Origin: Vibrio lentus
GTDB taxonomy: Bacteria > Pseudomonadota > Gammaproteobacteria > Enterobacterales > Vibrionaceae
NCBI RefSeq assembly: GCF_002875945.1
Contig: NZ_MCZK01000150.1
Coordinates: 21,624-85,623, forward strand
Direction: 5' to 3'
Length of the DNA: 64,000 nt
Shown here: positions 10,701-18,865 of the stretch, in pieces
Layout of the letters: the number at the start of each line of letters is the position of its first letter
How positions within the stretch are numbered: position 1 is the first letter of the stretch
Notes under the pieces: model-generated
The model's database searches: none
Told to the model about the DNA's origin: nothing
What the model saw: only the letters and a program-made list of their open reading frames with translations
Made by a program: the position numbers and the translations under genes

Positions 10701-10933
10701 AACTGAAAGGAAACTTCCATTTTTCTGTCAGTCGATTTGGTCAGCAGCAATTGCAGCAGGCGAAACACACCTGTGACTTAGTAGAGCAAGAACAGCTGTT
10801 TGTGAACATCGATGGCTTTCATATGGGAGTTGGCGGGGATGACTCTTGGACGCCAAGCGTACATGATGAATTCAAATTATTGGAAGAGCATTACCATTAT
10901 CAGGTGCGTTTTCATTGTGGTAAACACAGTTAA
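7793..10933 (+). CDS. lacZ: Beta-galactosidase, GH2, LacZ type
   Basis: The 1046-residue enzyme hydrolyses terminal beta-D-galactosides such as lactose to galactose. It has the five-domain LacZ layout: sugar-binding and immunoglobulin-like domains, a TIM barrel from about residue 345, and a C-terminal small-chain domain. The acid/base glutamate is E471 in LGNESGIG, and the nucleophile is E552 in CEYAHAMGNS. No signal peptide, so cytoplasmic. AAGGA precedes the ATG. It follows the ABC importer, suggesting that uptake and hydrolysis of the same galactoside are linked. A linker near residues 245-260 rich in Q and N is longer than in E. coli LacZ. A second LacZ-like enzyme (EbgA) lies at 19322. 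Confidence 0.95.
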   Translation: MRTFSQVISAREWENQYITHHNVIEAHAPLNAYTSFVQALTKNSPRKVSLNGEWKFQLFDAPEFVTEESVSEHFDDSLWEKIEVPSNWQMQGFDKPIYTNVKYPFDDKPPFVPTDNPTGLYRTRFNCAEHALLDTHRLTFDGVNSAFHLWCNGKWVGYSQDSRLPAEFDVSDYLQAGDNTLAVMVLRWSDGSYLEDQDMWWLSGIFRDVALLRKPKVAIEDVRVETQLDACYRDACLKVSTQISKPNPSAQDNQANQDQQINRVKVELFDAQGQLISESQTVGLGERVVDEKGPWSEVAEHSISVVNPNKWSAESPYVYRCVVSLLNQQDELIDCEAYDVGFRCVEITDSLLKVNGKPLLIRGVNRHEHHPELGHTMTREGMIQDIKLLKQNNFNAVRTAHYPNHPLWYELCDEYGLYLVDEANVETHGQFPMCRLSNDASWLNAYMRRMTRLVERDKNHASVIIWSLGNESGIGRNHHAMYQWVKQADPTRPVQYEGGGADTAATDILCPMYARVDWDLPVVESQPEVTPRVGICKAIALPNEQRPLILCEYAHAMGNSLGSFDKYWHAFRDNPRLQGGFIWDWVDQGITKIDSNGQKYWGYGGDFDDEINDRQFCINGLVFPDRTVHPTLHEVKKAQQFYQFKLVSASPLVIEITSEYLFDAELIETLNWNITQNGVIQSNGSVELLVKSQSSVLLELDGANVVCQPNSLNYLNLEVVLNSATRWADKGHVTAIEQLNLPTLSQLVLDANVSTHPPKVSETEKRLSVIGDDYQVEFDVLTGALDRWQVKGVEQLVSGLKDNFYRAPLDNDIGVSEANRVDPNSWIARWQAMGLDSLTPECIEFSHFTQKNSVSVTARIAHLVEGQVRLLSTWQYQLFADGEVKLDVDVQAAKGLPSLPRVGLTFALKNIPDNVRWFGRGPHENYPDRKLSAHVGLHQQSIAQMHTPYIFPSDSGLRCDVREANIGEFELKGNFHFSVSRFGQQQLQQAKHTCDLVEQEQLFVNIDGFHMGVGGDDSWTPSVHDEFKLLEEHYHYQVRFHCGKHS

Positions 10934-10948
10934 CGTACAGCGAATAAA

Positions 10949-10979
10949 GTAAAAAGATCATGGCAGGCCAAATGCTATC
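10949..10979. repeat. Multicopy GTAAAAAGATCAT..AGGCC box, copy 3
   Basis: The copy begins GTAAAAAGATCATGGCAGGC and continues CAAATGCTATC. It sits 15 bases after the lacZ stop and 12 bases before a hairpin terminator. It is the fullest match to the consensus of the four copies in this window. Confidence 0.65.
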
Positions 10980-10990
10980 TAAGCGGATAT

Positions 10991-11021
10991 AAAAGGGGCA
11001 CTCAACTTGCGCTGAGTGCCC
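10991..11021 (-). terminator. Intrinsic terminator for ygjK side
   Basis: GGGCACTCA pairs with TGAGTGCCC. Read on the minus strand the stem is followed by C and TTTT, so it ends the ygjJ-ygjK transcript. On plus no T-run follows, though it may still protect the lacZ 3' end. A further inverted repeat (AATCACTT / AAGTGATT) lies at about 11062-11086. Confidence 0.7.
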
Positions 11022-11169
11022 AAACCTGAAAGAGAAGTCAGGGGCAGAAATTAATATTATCAATCACTTGAAGTATCTAAGTGATTGATGTTTTAGCGCT
11101 TATTTACTTCGTTACTTATTTACCTAGCAACCTAGTTATTGATTTATCTAGCAAGCAAGCTACTTAGCC

Positions 11170-13551
11170 TTATTCAGCTTCGGTAAAGAAGTCGTTGTAA
11201 AGCATGTATAGGTGAGCGGCACTCCAAGAGAAGTTTGGTGCACCTTGTTGTTCACCAGTTAGTGGATTGTAGTTCTCACGGATAGGGCCATCTTGCACCA
11301 AGCCATCGGCGTGGTCGAAGAATGCGCCTGCCATTTCAATCGCATCGTCACGGTAGCCGTAGCTGTCCATGCCTTTTAGGCCGAAGTAGAACTGGTCTAC
11401 CCATACACGTCCACGCCAGTAAATATCTGGGCCAAATGCTGGGCTAGACAGCGCCGCAGTACCTAGTGGAACGTAGGTGTTGAACTCTTCCGTATCCTTC
11501 ATCACCGTTACGACTGCATCAGCGTGTTCTTGTGTTGCTGCGCCGTTGAACAGTGGTGACCAACCTTCAGGGCCTTTACCACGTTCTACAATCGGTTTAC
11601 CTGCACAGCCGTTGGCTAGTGGTTTGTCTTCAATGCGAATGTCGTAGAAGAAGTTAGTGCCTTCGTCGAACATACAGGTGTTGATGTAGTTCGATAGATG
11701 CTCCGCTTTTTCACGGAACTCTTTCGCTTCTGCGTCTTTACCAAGAATGTCAGCCATTTCTGCTAGGTACTTGTTATCGCTGTACATGTAGCTTGCTTGA
11801 TCGACAGACTCTTGTAGCAGTGAGTAACCCAATAACGTGCCATCTTCAGCGCGGTTTTGAGCGAACTCAACATCCCAATCGCTGCGTTTGCCGCCGTTCG
11901 CGACATACGCGTCTAGCTGATCTTTATCGATGAAACCAAATGCGGCTGCATCGTCACGACCTGATTCCCAAGACGCTGCCGTTTGAGCTGGGCTTTCGAT
12001 GTAATCGTAATTACCTTCAGCGACAACTTTATCGAGTGCTGCTTGGCCTACGACGGTTTCATGTTTGTCGCCACGAACCACAGTGAAGTACATTTCGCCT
12101 TCAGGTGTGTTGTGTGCTTTGTCGCGAGCAGCGCCATATTCAGGTACACCGTTGCCGTTGTTATCACGGTTGCGTAGCCACCAATTATGGTATGCCACTA
12201 GCTTTGGATATATCTCTTCAAGCCAAGCTTCGTCGCTGGTGGTCTTGTAGACTTCCATTACTGCCCATGCCGCTAAGCTTGGCTTGGTATTACGTTCATT
12301 CCAGTTACCTCCGTCGCCGCCACGTTCTGGGCTTATGTTGTAAGCCAATAGATCGGGTACGTAGCCTTCATCCCAAGGGCGAACGGCGTCGTCAGCTTGA
12401 ATTTGGTAAGCGAACATCGCGCGGATGTTGTCTTTCGCTACGTCTGGGTTGAAGTGAGCCATTGCGTAAGCTTGCTTCCATGTGTCCCACGGCCAAGTTT
12501 GGTTGCCCGAGAACCAACGCGCGGTTACTGATGGTGTCACTGAGTCAAACTCCATTGCACCTGCTGCGCCACGCCAGTTACCGTTTAGGGTTTCCATCGC
12601 TTTAACAGCAACACGTTCTTGTTCTGGTGTCGCGTTCGGGTTGGTTAAGCCCATCTCAAGATAGCCTTCCCAACGCTCTGCTGATGCTGCGAGGAAGTCG
12701 GTCGGGTTTGCCATGATCTTTTTGATTTCTGGCTGTTCAGCTTGTGCTTCTTCTGCCGTTAGAACATGCGAGTAAGTGGTGTAAATGGTGGTCGATTCTT
12801 CAATGTTTGCCGTTGAAGTAAACGCTAAACCATCCACTGTAGTTTGTGTTGGAATCGATTTGTGAACTTGGTACTCAGACTCACCTGATGTCAGCAGATC
12901 CCAAGTTGAACGCACCTTACCAAAGGTGACCTTTAGGCCATCGTCGGTTGCGACGATTTGACGGTCATACTCAGGGTAAGTTTCAGCGATTGTTTTGTCG
13001 GTTTGTGCTACGCCTTCTTTCGCATGGGTCTTTTCTAGCAGTTCACCATCCCACACCAATTCAACAGGAGAGTCGGTAGTGATTTTGGTTTCTAGCAGAG
13101 AGGTGCGGTTTGAAGCAAAACGCATCGTCATTTCTACCGTGACATCGTCAGATTTTAGTGTCTGAACTAATGCACCTGGCAGGCTGTAAGCTTCCATGGT
13201 GAATGCGACTTTTTTGCCATCTTTGAACACGCTTAGGCGGTCAAAGTTATCAGCCATGAAGTTGATGTATTCTTCAGTAAGCAAAGCAGTTCCTGGGAAA
13301 CCGCCCATGCCTTCAGCTGTGTCTGGCAGCAAGTGACCATGCCATGCACCTAAGTCAAAGAATGGGTTGAAGCGCTGGTGGTCATCGAAGTCGTAATCAC
13401 GCATGTATTCTGGTGAACCAGTGCGGTCGATAACGTTCTTAAATTCGTTTGCTTGCAGTTGCTCCGTGTCAGAGCTTGAATTTGATGTACAGCCAGTAAC
13501 AACAAGTGCTGCGCCGATAGCGAGAGCTGCGAATGATTTATTCAGTTTCAT
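11170..13551 (-). CDS. ygjK: GH63 alpha-glucosidase, YgjK-like lipoprotein
   Basis: The 793-residue protein has an N-terminal lipobox, with LVVTGC ending near residue 21, so it is membrane-anchored. The rest is collinear with E. coli YgjK: RWFSGNQTWPWDTWKQ, SPERGGDGGNWNERNTKP, ASWESGRDDAA, CAGKPIVERGKGPEGW and ENYNPLTGEQQGAPNFSW. The first, third and last blocks hold the acidic residues that act as catalytic pair in GH63. E. coli YgjK prefers alpha-1,3-glucosides such as nigerose, and mutants of it synthesise a glucosyl-alpha-1,2-galactose. That fits the galactose setting here, but the native substrate is not established. It starts 15 bases after ygjJ and is probably co-transcribed with it. 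Confidence 0.92.
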   Translation of the reverse strand: MKLNKSFAALAIGAALVVTGCTSNSSSDTEQLQANEFKNVIDRTGSPEYMRDYDFDDHQRFNPFFDLGAWHGHLLPDTAEGMGGFPGTALLTEEYINFMADNFDRLSVFKDGKKVAFTMEAYSLPGALVQTLKSDDVTVEMTMRFASNRTSLLETKITTDSPVELVWDGELLEKTHAKEGVAQTDKTIAETYPEYDRQIVATDDGLKVTFGKVRSTWDLLTSGESEYQVHKSIPTQTTVDGLAFTSTANIEESTTIYTTYSHVLTAEEAQAEQPEIKKIMANPTDFLAASAERWEGYLEMGLTNPNATPEQERVAVKAMETLNGNWRGAAGAMEFDSVTPSVTARWFSGNQTWPWDTWKQAYAMAHFNPDVAKDNIRAMFAYQIQADDAVRPWDEGYVPDLLAYNISPERGGDGGNWNERNTKPSLAAWAVMEVYKTTSDEAWLEEIYPKLVAYHNWWLRNRDNNGNGVPEYGAARDKAHNTPEGEMYFTVVRGDKHETVVGQAALDKVVAEGNYDYIESPAQTAASWESGRDDAAAFGFIDKDQLDAYVANGGKRSDWDVEFAQNRAEDGTLLGYSLLQESVDQASYMYSDNKYLAEMADILGKDAEAKEFREKAEHLSNYINTCMFDEGTNFFYDIRIEDKPLANGCAGKPIVERGKGPEGWSPLFNGAATQEHADAVVTVMKDTEEFNTYVPLGTAALSSPAFGPDIYWRGRVWVDQFYFGLKGMDSYGYRDDAIEMAGAFFDHADGLVQDGPIRENYNPLTGEQQGAPNFSWSAAHLYMLYNDFFTEAE

Positions 13552-13566
13552 GATGAGTTCCTGTTA

Positions 13567-14631
13567 TTACCAGTAGAAGTATTGCATTGCGAACACTTGC
13601 GCGTCGCCGATTTCAGTGTCGCTGCCTACGCCAAAGCGGCTGTCGAACGCAGTAGCAAATGCGCCGTTTCCGTATTCGTACCAAACGCCGGCATTGATGT
13701 AAGAGGTGATCTCTTTGTCGCCATTGTCACCGTCAAAGTTTGCGTAGTTGTAGGCTGCTGATAGATAAACGCCTTGTGCGGCTTCGTACCATGCACTGGT
13801 TTGAATACCTGATTCACTACCGAAAGACTCTTGGTTGCCTTTGTCGGTATCGTGCCAAACACGAGTGGCAAAGTTTTTGTACTCAGCACCCAATAGTAGA
13901 AGCTCACCGCCATCGTTATTACGTACTTCACCGCCACCCATTAGGGTTAGGTCGTCAGTGAGGTCATATTGGAGGTAACCGTTGACCATGGCATTTTTGT
14001 CTTTCCATTGGTCTGCAAAACTATCGTACTTACCGAAGTGAAGTAGGGCATCGTCTTCAGAGAAGTCAGATTCTGGAGCGAATGAAACGCTGTAGCGAAG
14101 TTTGCCTTCTAGGTTTTGAATCTTCACACCGACGTGTACATCACGCGTGTTTGAGATTGCGTAGCCGTATTCGACTGTTGGGTCACCCCACCATTGAACG
14201 TCATCCAGTGACGAGTCCATACGACCGACAATAAATTCTGTTTTTGCGTCGGTGCGGTAGCCAGCGTAAAAGCGGTTAAAACCACCTTCGAAGCCGCCCC
14301 AGCCGTGGCCAGTCGCCCAAGCATTACCTTCGTCATCGGCCTGTACTGTCCAGCCTTCCATGTAAGCAAGACCAAACCAATTACCATGCTCGATAGCTAA
14401 ACCTGCTTCAATGTAAGTGCCGTCTGCGTAGCGACCCTTATCATCACCTTCGAGTGCCACATGACCACCAAGGCCAAGCTCACCGTAAAAGTTAAACAGC
14501 GTTTCTGATTCTGTTTTAGGGGGCTGAGTGTCGCCGTGGTTAGCCGCGGTTTCATCAGCGTGCGCATTAGCCGTAAGGGCAGCAAGAATACAGCTTGTAA
14601 TAAGAGTCTTTTTAGTAAAACTACTTTTCAT
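13567..14631 (-). CDS. ygjJ: YgjJ-like outer-membrane beta-barrel protein
   Basis: The ATG at 14631 gives a 354-residue product; a GTG three codons earlier is less well placed relative to AGAAGTG. A Sec signal peptide ends near TANAHA. The mature chain alternates polar and hydrophobic residues in barrel style, with aromatic girdles (GWGGFEGGFNRFYAGYR), and ends in YFYW, a typical terminal aromatic signal for outer-membrane assembly. Size and position before ygjK match E. coli ygjJ, whose role is unknown. A saccharide channel or anchor is inference. A palindrome at 14804 lies in its promoter region. Confidence 0.75.
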   Translation of the reverse strand: MKSSFTKKTLITSCILAALTANAHADETAANHGDTQPPKTESETLFNFYGELGLGGHVALEGDDKGRYADGTYIEAGLAIEHGNWFGLAYMEGWTVQADDEGNAWATGHGWGGFEGGFNRFYAGYRTDAKTEFIVGRMDSSLDDVQWWGDPTVEYGYAISNTRDVHVGVKIQNLEGKLRYSVSFAPESDFSEDDALLHFGKYDSFADQWKDKNAMVNGYLQYDLTDDLTLMGGGEVRNNDGGELLLLGAEYKNFATRVWHDTDKGNQESFGSESGIQTSAWYEAAQGVYLSAAYNYANFDGDNGDKEITSYINAGVWYEYGNGAFATAFDSRFGVGSDTEIGDAQVFAMQYFYW

Positions 14632-14803
14632 TTTGTTCACTTCTGTGTCGGGGTTATAAATGAAGCTTCGTAAGCAGTTCTGACTTCTAATATGGGTTGC
14701 TCTTCAAGGCGTATATGGTCAGGTCACTTACGATCGCAAAACCAATATTAATGATTATTTTTGTGTTTAAAATTAAATAAACCTAAAAGTGTGATCTGTT
14801 TTT

Positions 14804-14817
14804 AGTAAATGTTTACT
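14804..14817. promoter_or_regulatory. AGTAAA-TG-TTTACT palindrome before ygjJ
   Basis: AGTAAATGTTTACT lies 173 bases before the ygjJ start, in the same half-site style as the site before ebgA at 22537. It is proposed as an EbgR-type operator. A TGTGATCTG half-site for CRP lies just upstream on plus. The 14641-15000 stretch otherwise holds only the ygjI terminator. Confidence 0.55.
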
Positions 14818-14960
14818 TGTGATTTATTTTGGGTTTTAGTTGAATTTATAAACAAATGTCAGGCGAGGGATATATCGGTGTTGTGAATCTAATTTTGATG
14901 AAAGGAATAGCTCAGTAAATAGGATGTAAGGAGCAGCGATAAGAAAAAAGGGAAGCGAAT

Positions 14961-14990
14961 AAAAAGGCACTCGCCAAATAGTGAGTGCCT
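14961..14990 (-). terminator. Intrinsic terminator after ygjI
   Basis: AGGCACTC pairs with GAGTGCCT. On the minus strand the stem is followed by TTTTT, ending the ygjI transcript before the ygjJ promoter. ygjJ-ygjK is therefore a separate unit. Confidence 0.7.
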
Positions 14991-15000
14991 AAGAGAGTTC

Positions 15001-15155
15001 AAATCAAGATTAAAGCCAAGGTCAAGATTAAAACTAAGGTCAAGATTAAAACTAAGGTCAAGATTAAAACTAAGGTCAAGGTTAAAACCAAGGTCAAGGT
15101 TAAAACCAAGGTCAAGGTTAAAACCAAGGTCAAGGTTAAAACCAAGGTCAAGAGA
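15001..15155. repeat. 18-bp minisatellite after ygjI
   Basis: Seven full 18-bp units run from 15018 to 15143, flanked by degenerate partial units. The first three read AAGGTCAAGATTAAAACT and the last four AAGGTCAAGGTTAAAACC, so each subtype expanded separately. The array lies four bases after the ygjI stop codon, between it and its terminator. On plus it can be read as a KVKIKT repeat, which is not considered a gene. Confidence 0.9.
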
Positions 15156-15158
15156 ACA

Positions 15159-16592
15159 CTAGGCGTTCGCCGCTTCCGGTTTTGCTTCTAGTTTCTTCTC
15201 TTCTGGAGATAAGCTTTTCTCGTATTGACCGTACTTCCACCACGCGTAGCCAAGGAAGATCACTATTCCGCCCACGTTGTAGAAGATGATGGTCATGATG
15301 TCTGCACCTGTCGGGAAGGTAGAAGCAAAGAACCCTACAGTGAAGATAGCGATAAGAATCGATACTGCGGTGATACCTACTCGGCGTGAGCCCATGCGGA
15401 AATCACGTGGCAAGTGGTCGAGTTTCACACGCAGGTGCAAGTAAGCGATCATGATGAACAGTGGCGGCAACATAGAGGCTGCAGCGGTCATGTTGATGAT
15501 TGTGCTCATCAGATCTTGTACGGTGTCAGACGCCAATGTTGGGATAAACATCAGTGGAATAACGATGAAGAACTGAACCCAAGCCGCACGCTCTGGCACG
15601 CCTTGTTTGTTGAGTGCGACCGTTTTCTCTCCGAAGATACCTTTAGGGATTTCAGAGAAGAAAATCTTAACCGGAGTCGCTGTCCACATCAGTAGGGAAC
15701 CCAACATCGCAGTGAATGAAACCACGCCCACAAAGCGATTCATTAGAATTTCAGACAATCCAAAGTGTCTTGCTAGTCCTTCGAATACCTGCACCGAACC
15801 GCCAGTAAACTTAAGCTCTTCACGAGCAACGAATACGTTCGCAAGCACAGAGCCAACCGAGTAAAGCGCACCGATAAAGATACCGGCAATGATGATCACT
15901 TTAACGAAAGACTTGTGTCCGCCCTTGATGTCGTTGACGTAAACCGCAACCGATTCAGCACCGCCAGCCGCCATGAAGATCCAAGTGATTACCCCAAGGA
16001 ATGCCCAGTTAAAGCTTGGTGTCATCGCTTCAATGGTGATTGGGTCAGCTGGCTCGATGCCACCGATCAGTGCGCCACCAGAAAGCAGGATGTAAGACAG
16101 AGTCAGCAACAGCATGAGTGATGATGTTAGTGAGGTGATTGGGCCAAGTAGCTTCGCACCGTTGTTTGAAATGTGCGTAGCAACTGCAAATAGAATCGTG
16201 CTCAAGATCGCCGTAGTTATCGGCGTAAATATGTACTCGAAGCCTAAGAAAGCATACGACGCATAAGCGATGATTCTAGGCAGCAGAGAGGTGAAGAAGA
16301 ATAGGTTAACAAACCAGTAGGTGTAAGCTGAAATAAACGCCCAGCGACCGCCTAGAGAGCTTTTAACCCAAGAATAAACACCCGCCTCAGAGTCTTTATT
16401 CAATGATACGAACTCAGCCACGATCAAACAAAATGGCACAAAGTAAAAGATGGTGGCTAAAAAGAACATCGGAGCTGAGGAAAGGCCGATCTCGATGTTG
16501 TTGTTTATGATGTTATTGAAGCTGTATACCGCCGCGAAGGTCATAGACAGTAGGGCAAACTTGCCTATCGTACTGCGTTTATTATCGGACAT
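15159..16592 (-). CDS. ygjI: APC-superfamily transporter YgjI
   Basis: The 477-residue membrane protein is collinear with E. coli YgjI: KRSTIGKFALLSMTFAAVYS, EFVSLNKDSEAGVYSWVKSS, WIFMAAGGAESVAVYVNDIKGG and LDHLPRDFRMGSRR. The fold is APC superfamily with about twelve membrane segments. Relatives exchange amino acids such as glutamate and GABA, but YgjI's substrate is unknown. Its fixed position beside a glucosidase and a galactosidase suggests a saccharide or an amino-sugar derivative, which is inference. CGGAGAA precedes the ATG. The C-terminus is lysine- and glutamate-rich (EEKKLEAKPEAANA). Confidence 0.9.
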   Translation of the reverse strand: MSDNKRSTIGKFALLSMTFAAVYSFNNIINNNIEIGLSSAPMFFLATIFYFVPFCLIVAEFVSLNKDSEAGVYSWVKSSLGGRWAFISAYTYWFVNLFFFTSLLPRIIAYASYAFLGFEYIFTPITTAILSTILFAVATHISNNGAKLLGPITSLTSSLMLLLTLSYILLSGGALIGGIEPADPITIEAMTPSFNWAFLGVITWIFMAAGGAESVAVYVNDIKGGHKSFVKVIIIAGIFIGALYSVGSVLANVFVAREELKFTGGSVQVFEGLARHFGLSEILMNRFVGVVSFTAMLGSLLMWTATPVKIFFSEIPKGIFGEKTVALNKQGVPERAAWVQFFIVIPLMFIPTLASDTVQDLMSTIINMTAAASMLPPLFIMIAYLHLRVKLDHLPRDFRMGSRRVGITAVSILIAIFTVGFFASTFPTGADIMTIIFYNVGGIVIFLGYAWWKYGQYEKSLSPEEKKLEAKPEAANA

Positions 16593-16774
16593 GATGTTCT
16601 CCGGTGAATCACGTTGATGATCGTTATTACTAGGTCCTAGAGAGGGAAATCTAGGCCGTGTTTTTATTGTTATGTTGGTTTGGCAAACACCCGCTTTATG
16701 AAGTCAGGCTTGGCTCATTTATTATTTTTGTATTGATTTACGAACGAATTTCTTGGCGTTGATCTTGTTGATTT

Positions 16775-16789
16775 CAGTAAATTTATTAC
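16775..16789. promoter_or_regulatory. AGTAA..TTACT palindrome before ygjI
   Basis: AGTAAATTTATTACT, with five-base outer arms, lies 183 bases before the ygjI start. It is similar to the sites before ebgA and ygjJ. The rest of the 628-base gene-free stretch 16593-17220 is AT-rich and holds the upstream gene's terminator and a 19-bp direct repeat. Confidence 0.4.
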
Positions 16790-17110
16790 TTGAATAACAA
16801 ACGCAACACTAAGGCATTCATTGAAGAGGCTGGCTTTCTCATGTACGACGATGTAGCAGGTTTGTAGGGCTTTATGTCGTTTTTTGTTCTATGAGTTTGT
16901 CTGTCTCTTCAGAAAGAAGATTAAAGATTAAGCGGCGGGAAGTTAATCTAAATTGATCGAATATGTGACATTGAGTAAATAAATTTAGTTAATGTTTTAC
17001 CTTGGTTTTTGTTCGGGTTTTATTACGAATTAACTAACGTTTTTCGTGAAGTGAAGCCTTGACGGAATGGCGTTTTTATTTTTTGAAAGCGAGGTTTTAA
17101 TTGTCTGATT

Positions 17111-17139
17111 AAAAAAAAAAAAGCGCCACGAAGGCGCTT
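17111..17139 (-). terminator. Intrinsic terminator after second ygjI paralogue
   Basis: AAGCGCC pairs with GGCGCTT; on the minus strand the stem is followed by twelve T. This is a strong end for the ebgA-ebgC-transporter transcript, so ygjI at 15159 probably has its own promoter. Confidence 0.85.
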
Positions 17140-17176
17140 ATTAATTTGTGCGATTTTTATAGATTCATCATCTAGC

Positions 17177-17219
17177 GAAGCTTTGAATATTTGAATATTT
17201 GAAGCTTTGAATATTTGAA
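17177..17219. repeat. 19-bp direct repeat at the 3' end of the transporter gene
   Basis: GAAGCTTTGAATATTTGAA occurs at 17177 and 17201, with TATTT between the copies. It sits between the stop codon at 17221 and the terminator. Confidence 0.8.
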
Positions 17220-17220
17220 C

Positions 17221-18645
17221 CTACGATTGCTTCGCGGCTTCTAGCTTTGCGTCTTTACCTGCTTGCTTCTTTTCAAAGCGAGAGATCCACCACCAAGCGA
17301 TAGCTGAGAACACTGCCGTCATAAATACGTTGACGAAGAACGCTTGCATTAAGTCAACACCTGTTGGGAATGCTGATGCCGTCATGCTCACAACGAAGAT
17401 ACCGATAAGGACAGATACCACACTCATACCTTGAACACGAGTACCCATGCGGAAGTCACGTGGCGTATCGTCATGCTTCAAGCGGAATACAAAGTACGCC
17501 ACCATGATGAAGATAGGCGGTAACATTGCCGTACCCGCTGTTAGGTTAATCGCTGTGTTCATCATTTCTTGTACAGACTCAGAACCGAAGCCGTTAATCA
17601 CTAGCATTAGGAATACGAACGCAAACTGCCACCATGCTGCACGTACTGGCACGCCGTGTTCGTTAAGCTCAGTCGTCTTCTCACCGTAAACACCTTTAGG
17701 GATTTCAGAGAAGTGAATTTTTACTGGCGCTGCTGTCCACATCATCATCGAACCGAACATAGCGACGAATAGGATGATACCGACAAAGCGACCTGTCAGA
17801 GATTGTGAAATGTCGAAGTAGTTCGCCATACCAGTGAAGATTTCAACCATGCCGCCAGCATAAGTGAGTTCATCACGTGCAACGAATACGTTCACTAATA
17901 GAGAACCGACTGCGTACATGATACCGATAGCGATACCCGCGCTGATGATCACCTTGATGAAAGACTTATGACCACCTTTAACATCGTTTAGGTAAGCGGC
18001 TGCAGTTTCTGCACCACCGGCTGCTTGGAAGATCCAACACATGATGCCTAACGTTGCCCAGTTGATGGTTGGCGTCATTGCTTCAAGCGTGATTGGCTCT
18101 ACAGGTTCATGGTTACCACCGAGTGCCATCATCGCGCCGATAACGTAAACCGCGAACAGTGCAAATACGCCGTATGCCACGATCTCTGCAATCTTACCTA
18201 ACCAGCTCGCGCCTTTAGTAGAGATGTGCGTTGCCGCCGCAAATAGACCAATTGAGATTGCCGATGTCACAATAGGAGAGAAGGCGTACTCGTAGCCAAG
18301 CATTGCGTAAGACGCGTATGCGATAACGTTAGGTAGCAATGATACAAACCAGAATAGGTTAACGAACCAATAGAGGAATGAACCTAAGTAGGCGGCTTTT
18401 GAGCCTAAAGGTTGTTTAAGCCAGTCATACATGCCTGACTCAGAATTTTTATTTGCTGATACGAATTCAGCAATAATGAATACGAATGGAATGAAGTAAA
18501 TAAGAGTCGCAAGCAAAAATATAGGGGCTGAACTCAATCCCAATTCGATGTTGTTATTTACAATGTTGCGAACGTTAAATACCGCTGCAAATGTCATGGA
18601 GAGCAAGGCAAATTTACCTAACTTACCGCGTACAGATTCAGACAT
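17221..18645 (-). CDS. Second YgjI-like APC transporter
   Basis: The 474-residue paralogue of the neighbouring ygjI shares its framework: GKLGKFALLSMTFAAVFNVRN, WIFQAAGGAETAAAYLNDVKGG, FSEIPKGVYGEKT and DDTPRDFRMGTR. It differs in many pore-facing positions and in the tail. The ATG at 18645 is chosen because TTGGAGG lies six bases upstream; an earlier TTG overlaps that site. It follows ebgC after 220 bases holding a long hairpin. E. coli has a single ygjI, so this is an added copy, likely with a different or wider substrate. It may import the substrate of EbgA. Confidence 0.88.
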   Translation of the reverse strand: MSESVRGKLGKFALLSMTFAAVFNVRNIVNNNIELGLSSAPIFLLATLIYFIPFVFIIAEFVSANKNSESGMYDWLKQPLGSKAAYLGSFLYWFVNLFWFVSLLPNVIAYASYAMLGYEYAFSPIVTSAISIGLFAAATHISTKGASWLGKIAEIVAYGVFALFAVYVIGAMMALGGNHEPVEPITLEAMTPTINWATLGIMCWIFQAAGGAETAAAYLNDVKGGHKSFIKVIISAGIAIGIMYAVGSLLVNVFVARDELTYAGGMVEIFTGMANYFDISQSLTGRFVGIILFVAMFGSMMMWTAAPVKIHFSEIPKGVYGEKTTELNEHGVPVRAAWWQFAFVFLMLVINGFGSESVQEMMNTAINLTAGTAMLPPIFIMVAYFVFRLKHDDTPRDFRMGTRVQGMSVVSVLIGIFVVSMTASAFPTGVDLMQAFFVNVFMTAVFSAIAWWWISRFEKKQAGKDAKLEAAKQS

Positions 18646-18724
18646 AGTGTCCTCCAAGGGTCACGTAATTATAGTCGTTATTTCTTTAAGCTTCCTTGTA
18701 GGGAAGAAGCGTAAAGGCGTTATG

Positions 18725-18766
18725 CAGTGTGACTGAGCCTTGAACGGCAAGGCTCGGTACACACTG
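18725..18766. other. Long two-part hairpin between ebgC and the transporter
   Basis: CAGTGTG / CACACTG outside and GAGCCTTG / CAAGGCTC inside form one extended stem with small internal bulges and a five-base loop. No T-run follows on minus. It may set differential mRNA stability between ebgC and the transporter gene. The flank 18780-18860 has imperfect CTTCAGTTGCTTATTT-like repeats. Confidence 0.6.
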
Positions 18767-18865
18767 TGAATAGATCTTGTTGTTGCTGCTTTCGGCTGTT
18801 TGGCTTCAGTAGCTTGGTTTCAGTTACTTATTTGTTTTTAGCTTTGGTTACATAGCTTCAGTTGC

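Noticed and set aside
12105..12452. 115-codon frame antisense to ygjK
   Set aside because: Inside a clear GH63 gene; composition is that of a shadow frame.
15001..15155. Possible CRISPR array
   Set aside because: Units are contiguous with no spacers, and no cas genes are present.
14985..15191. 68-codon frame encoding KVKIKT repeats on plus
   Set aside because: It is the reading of an 18-bp minisatellite, overlaps the ygjI 3' end on the other strand, and has no ribosome binding site.
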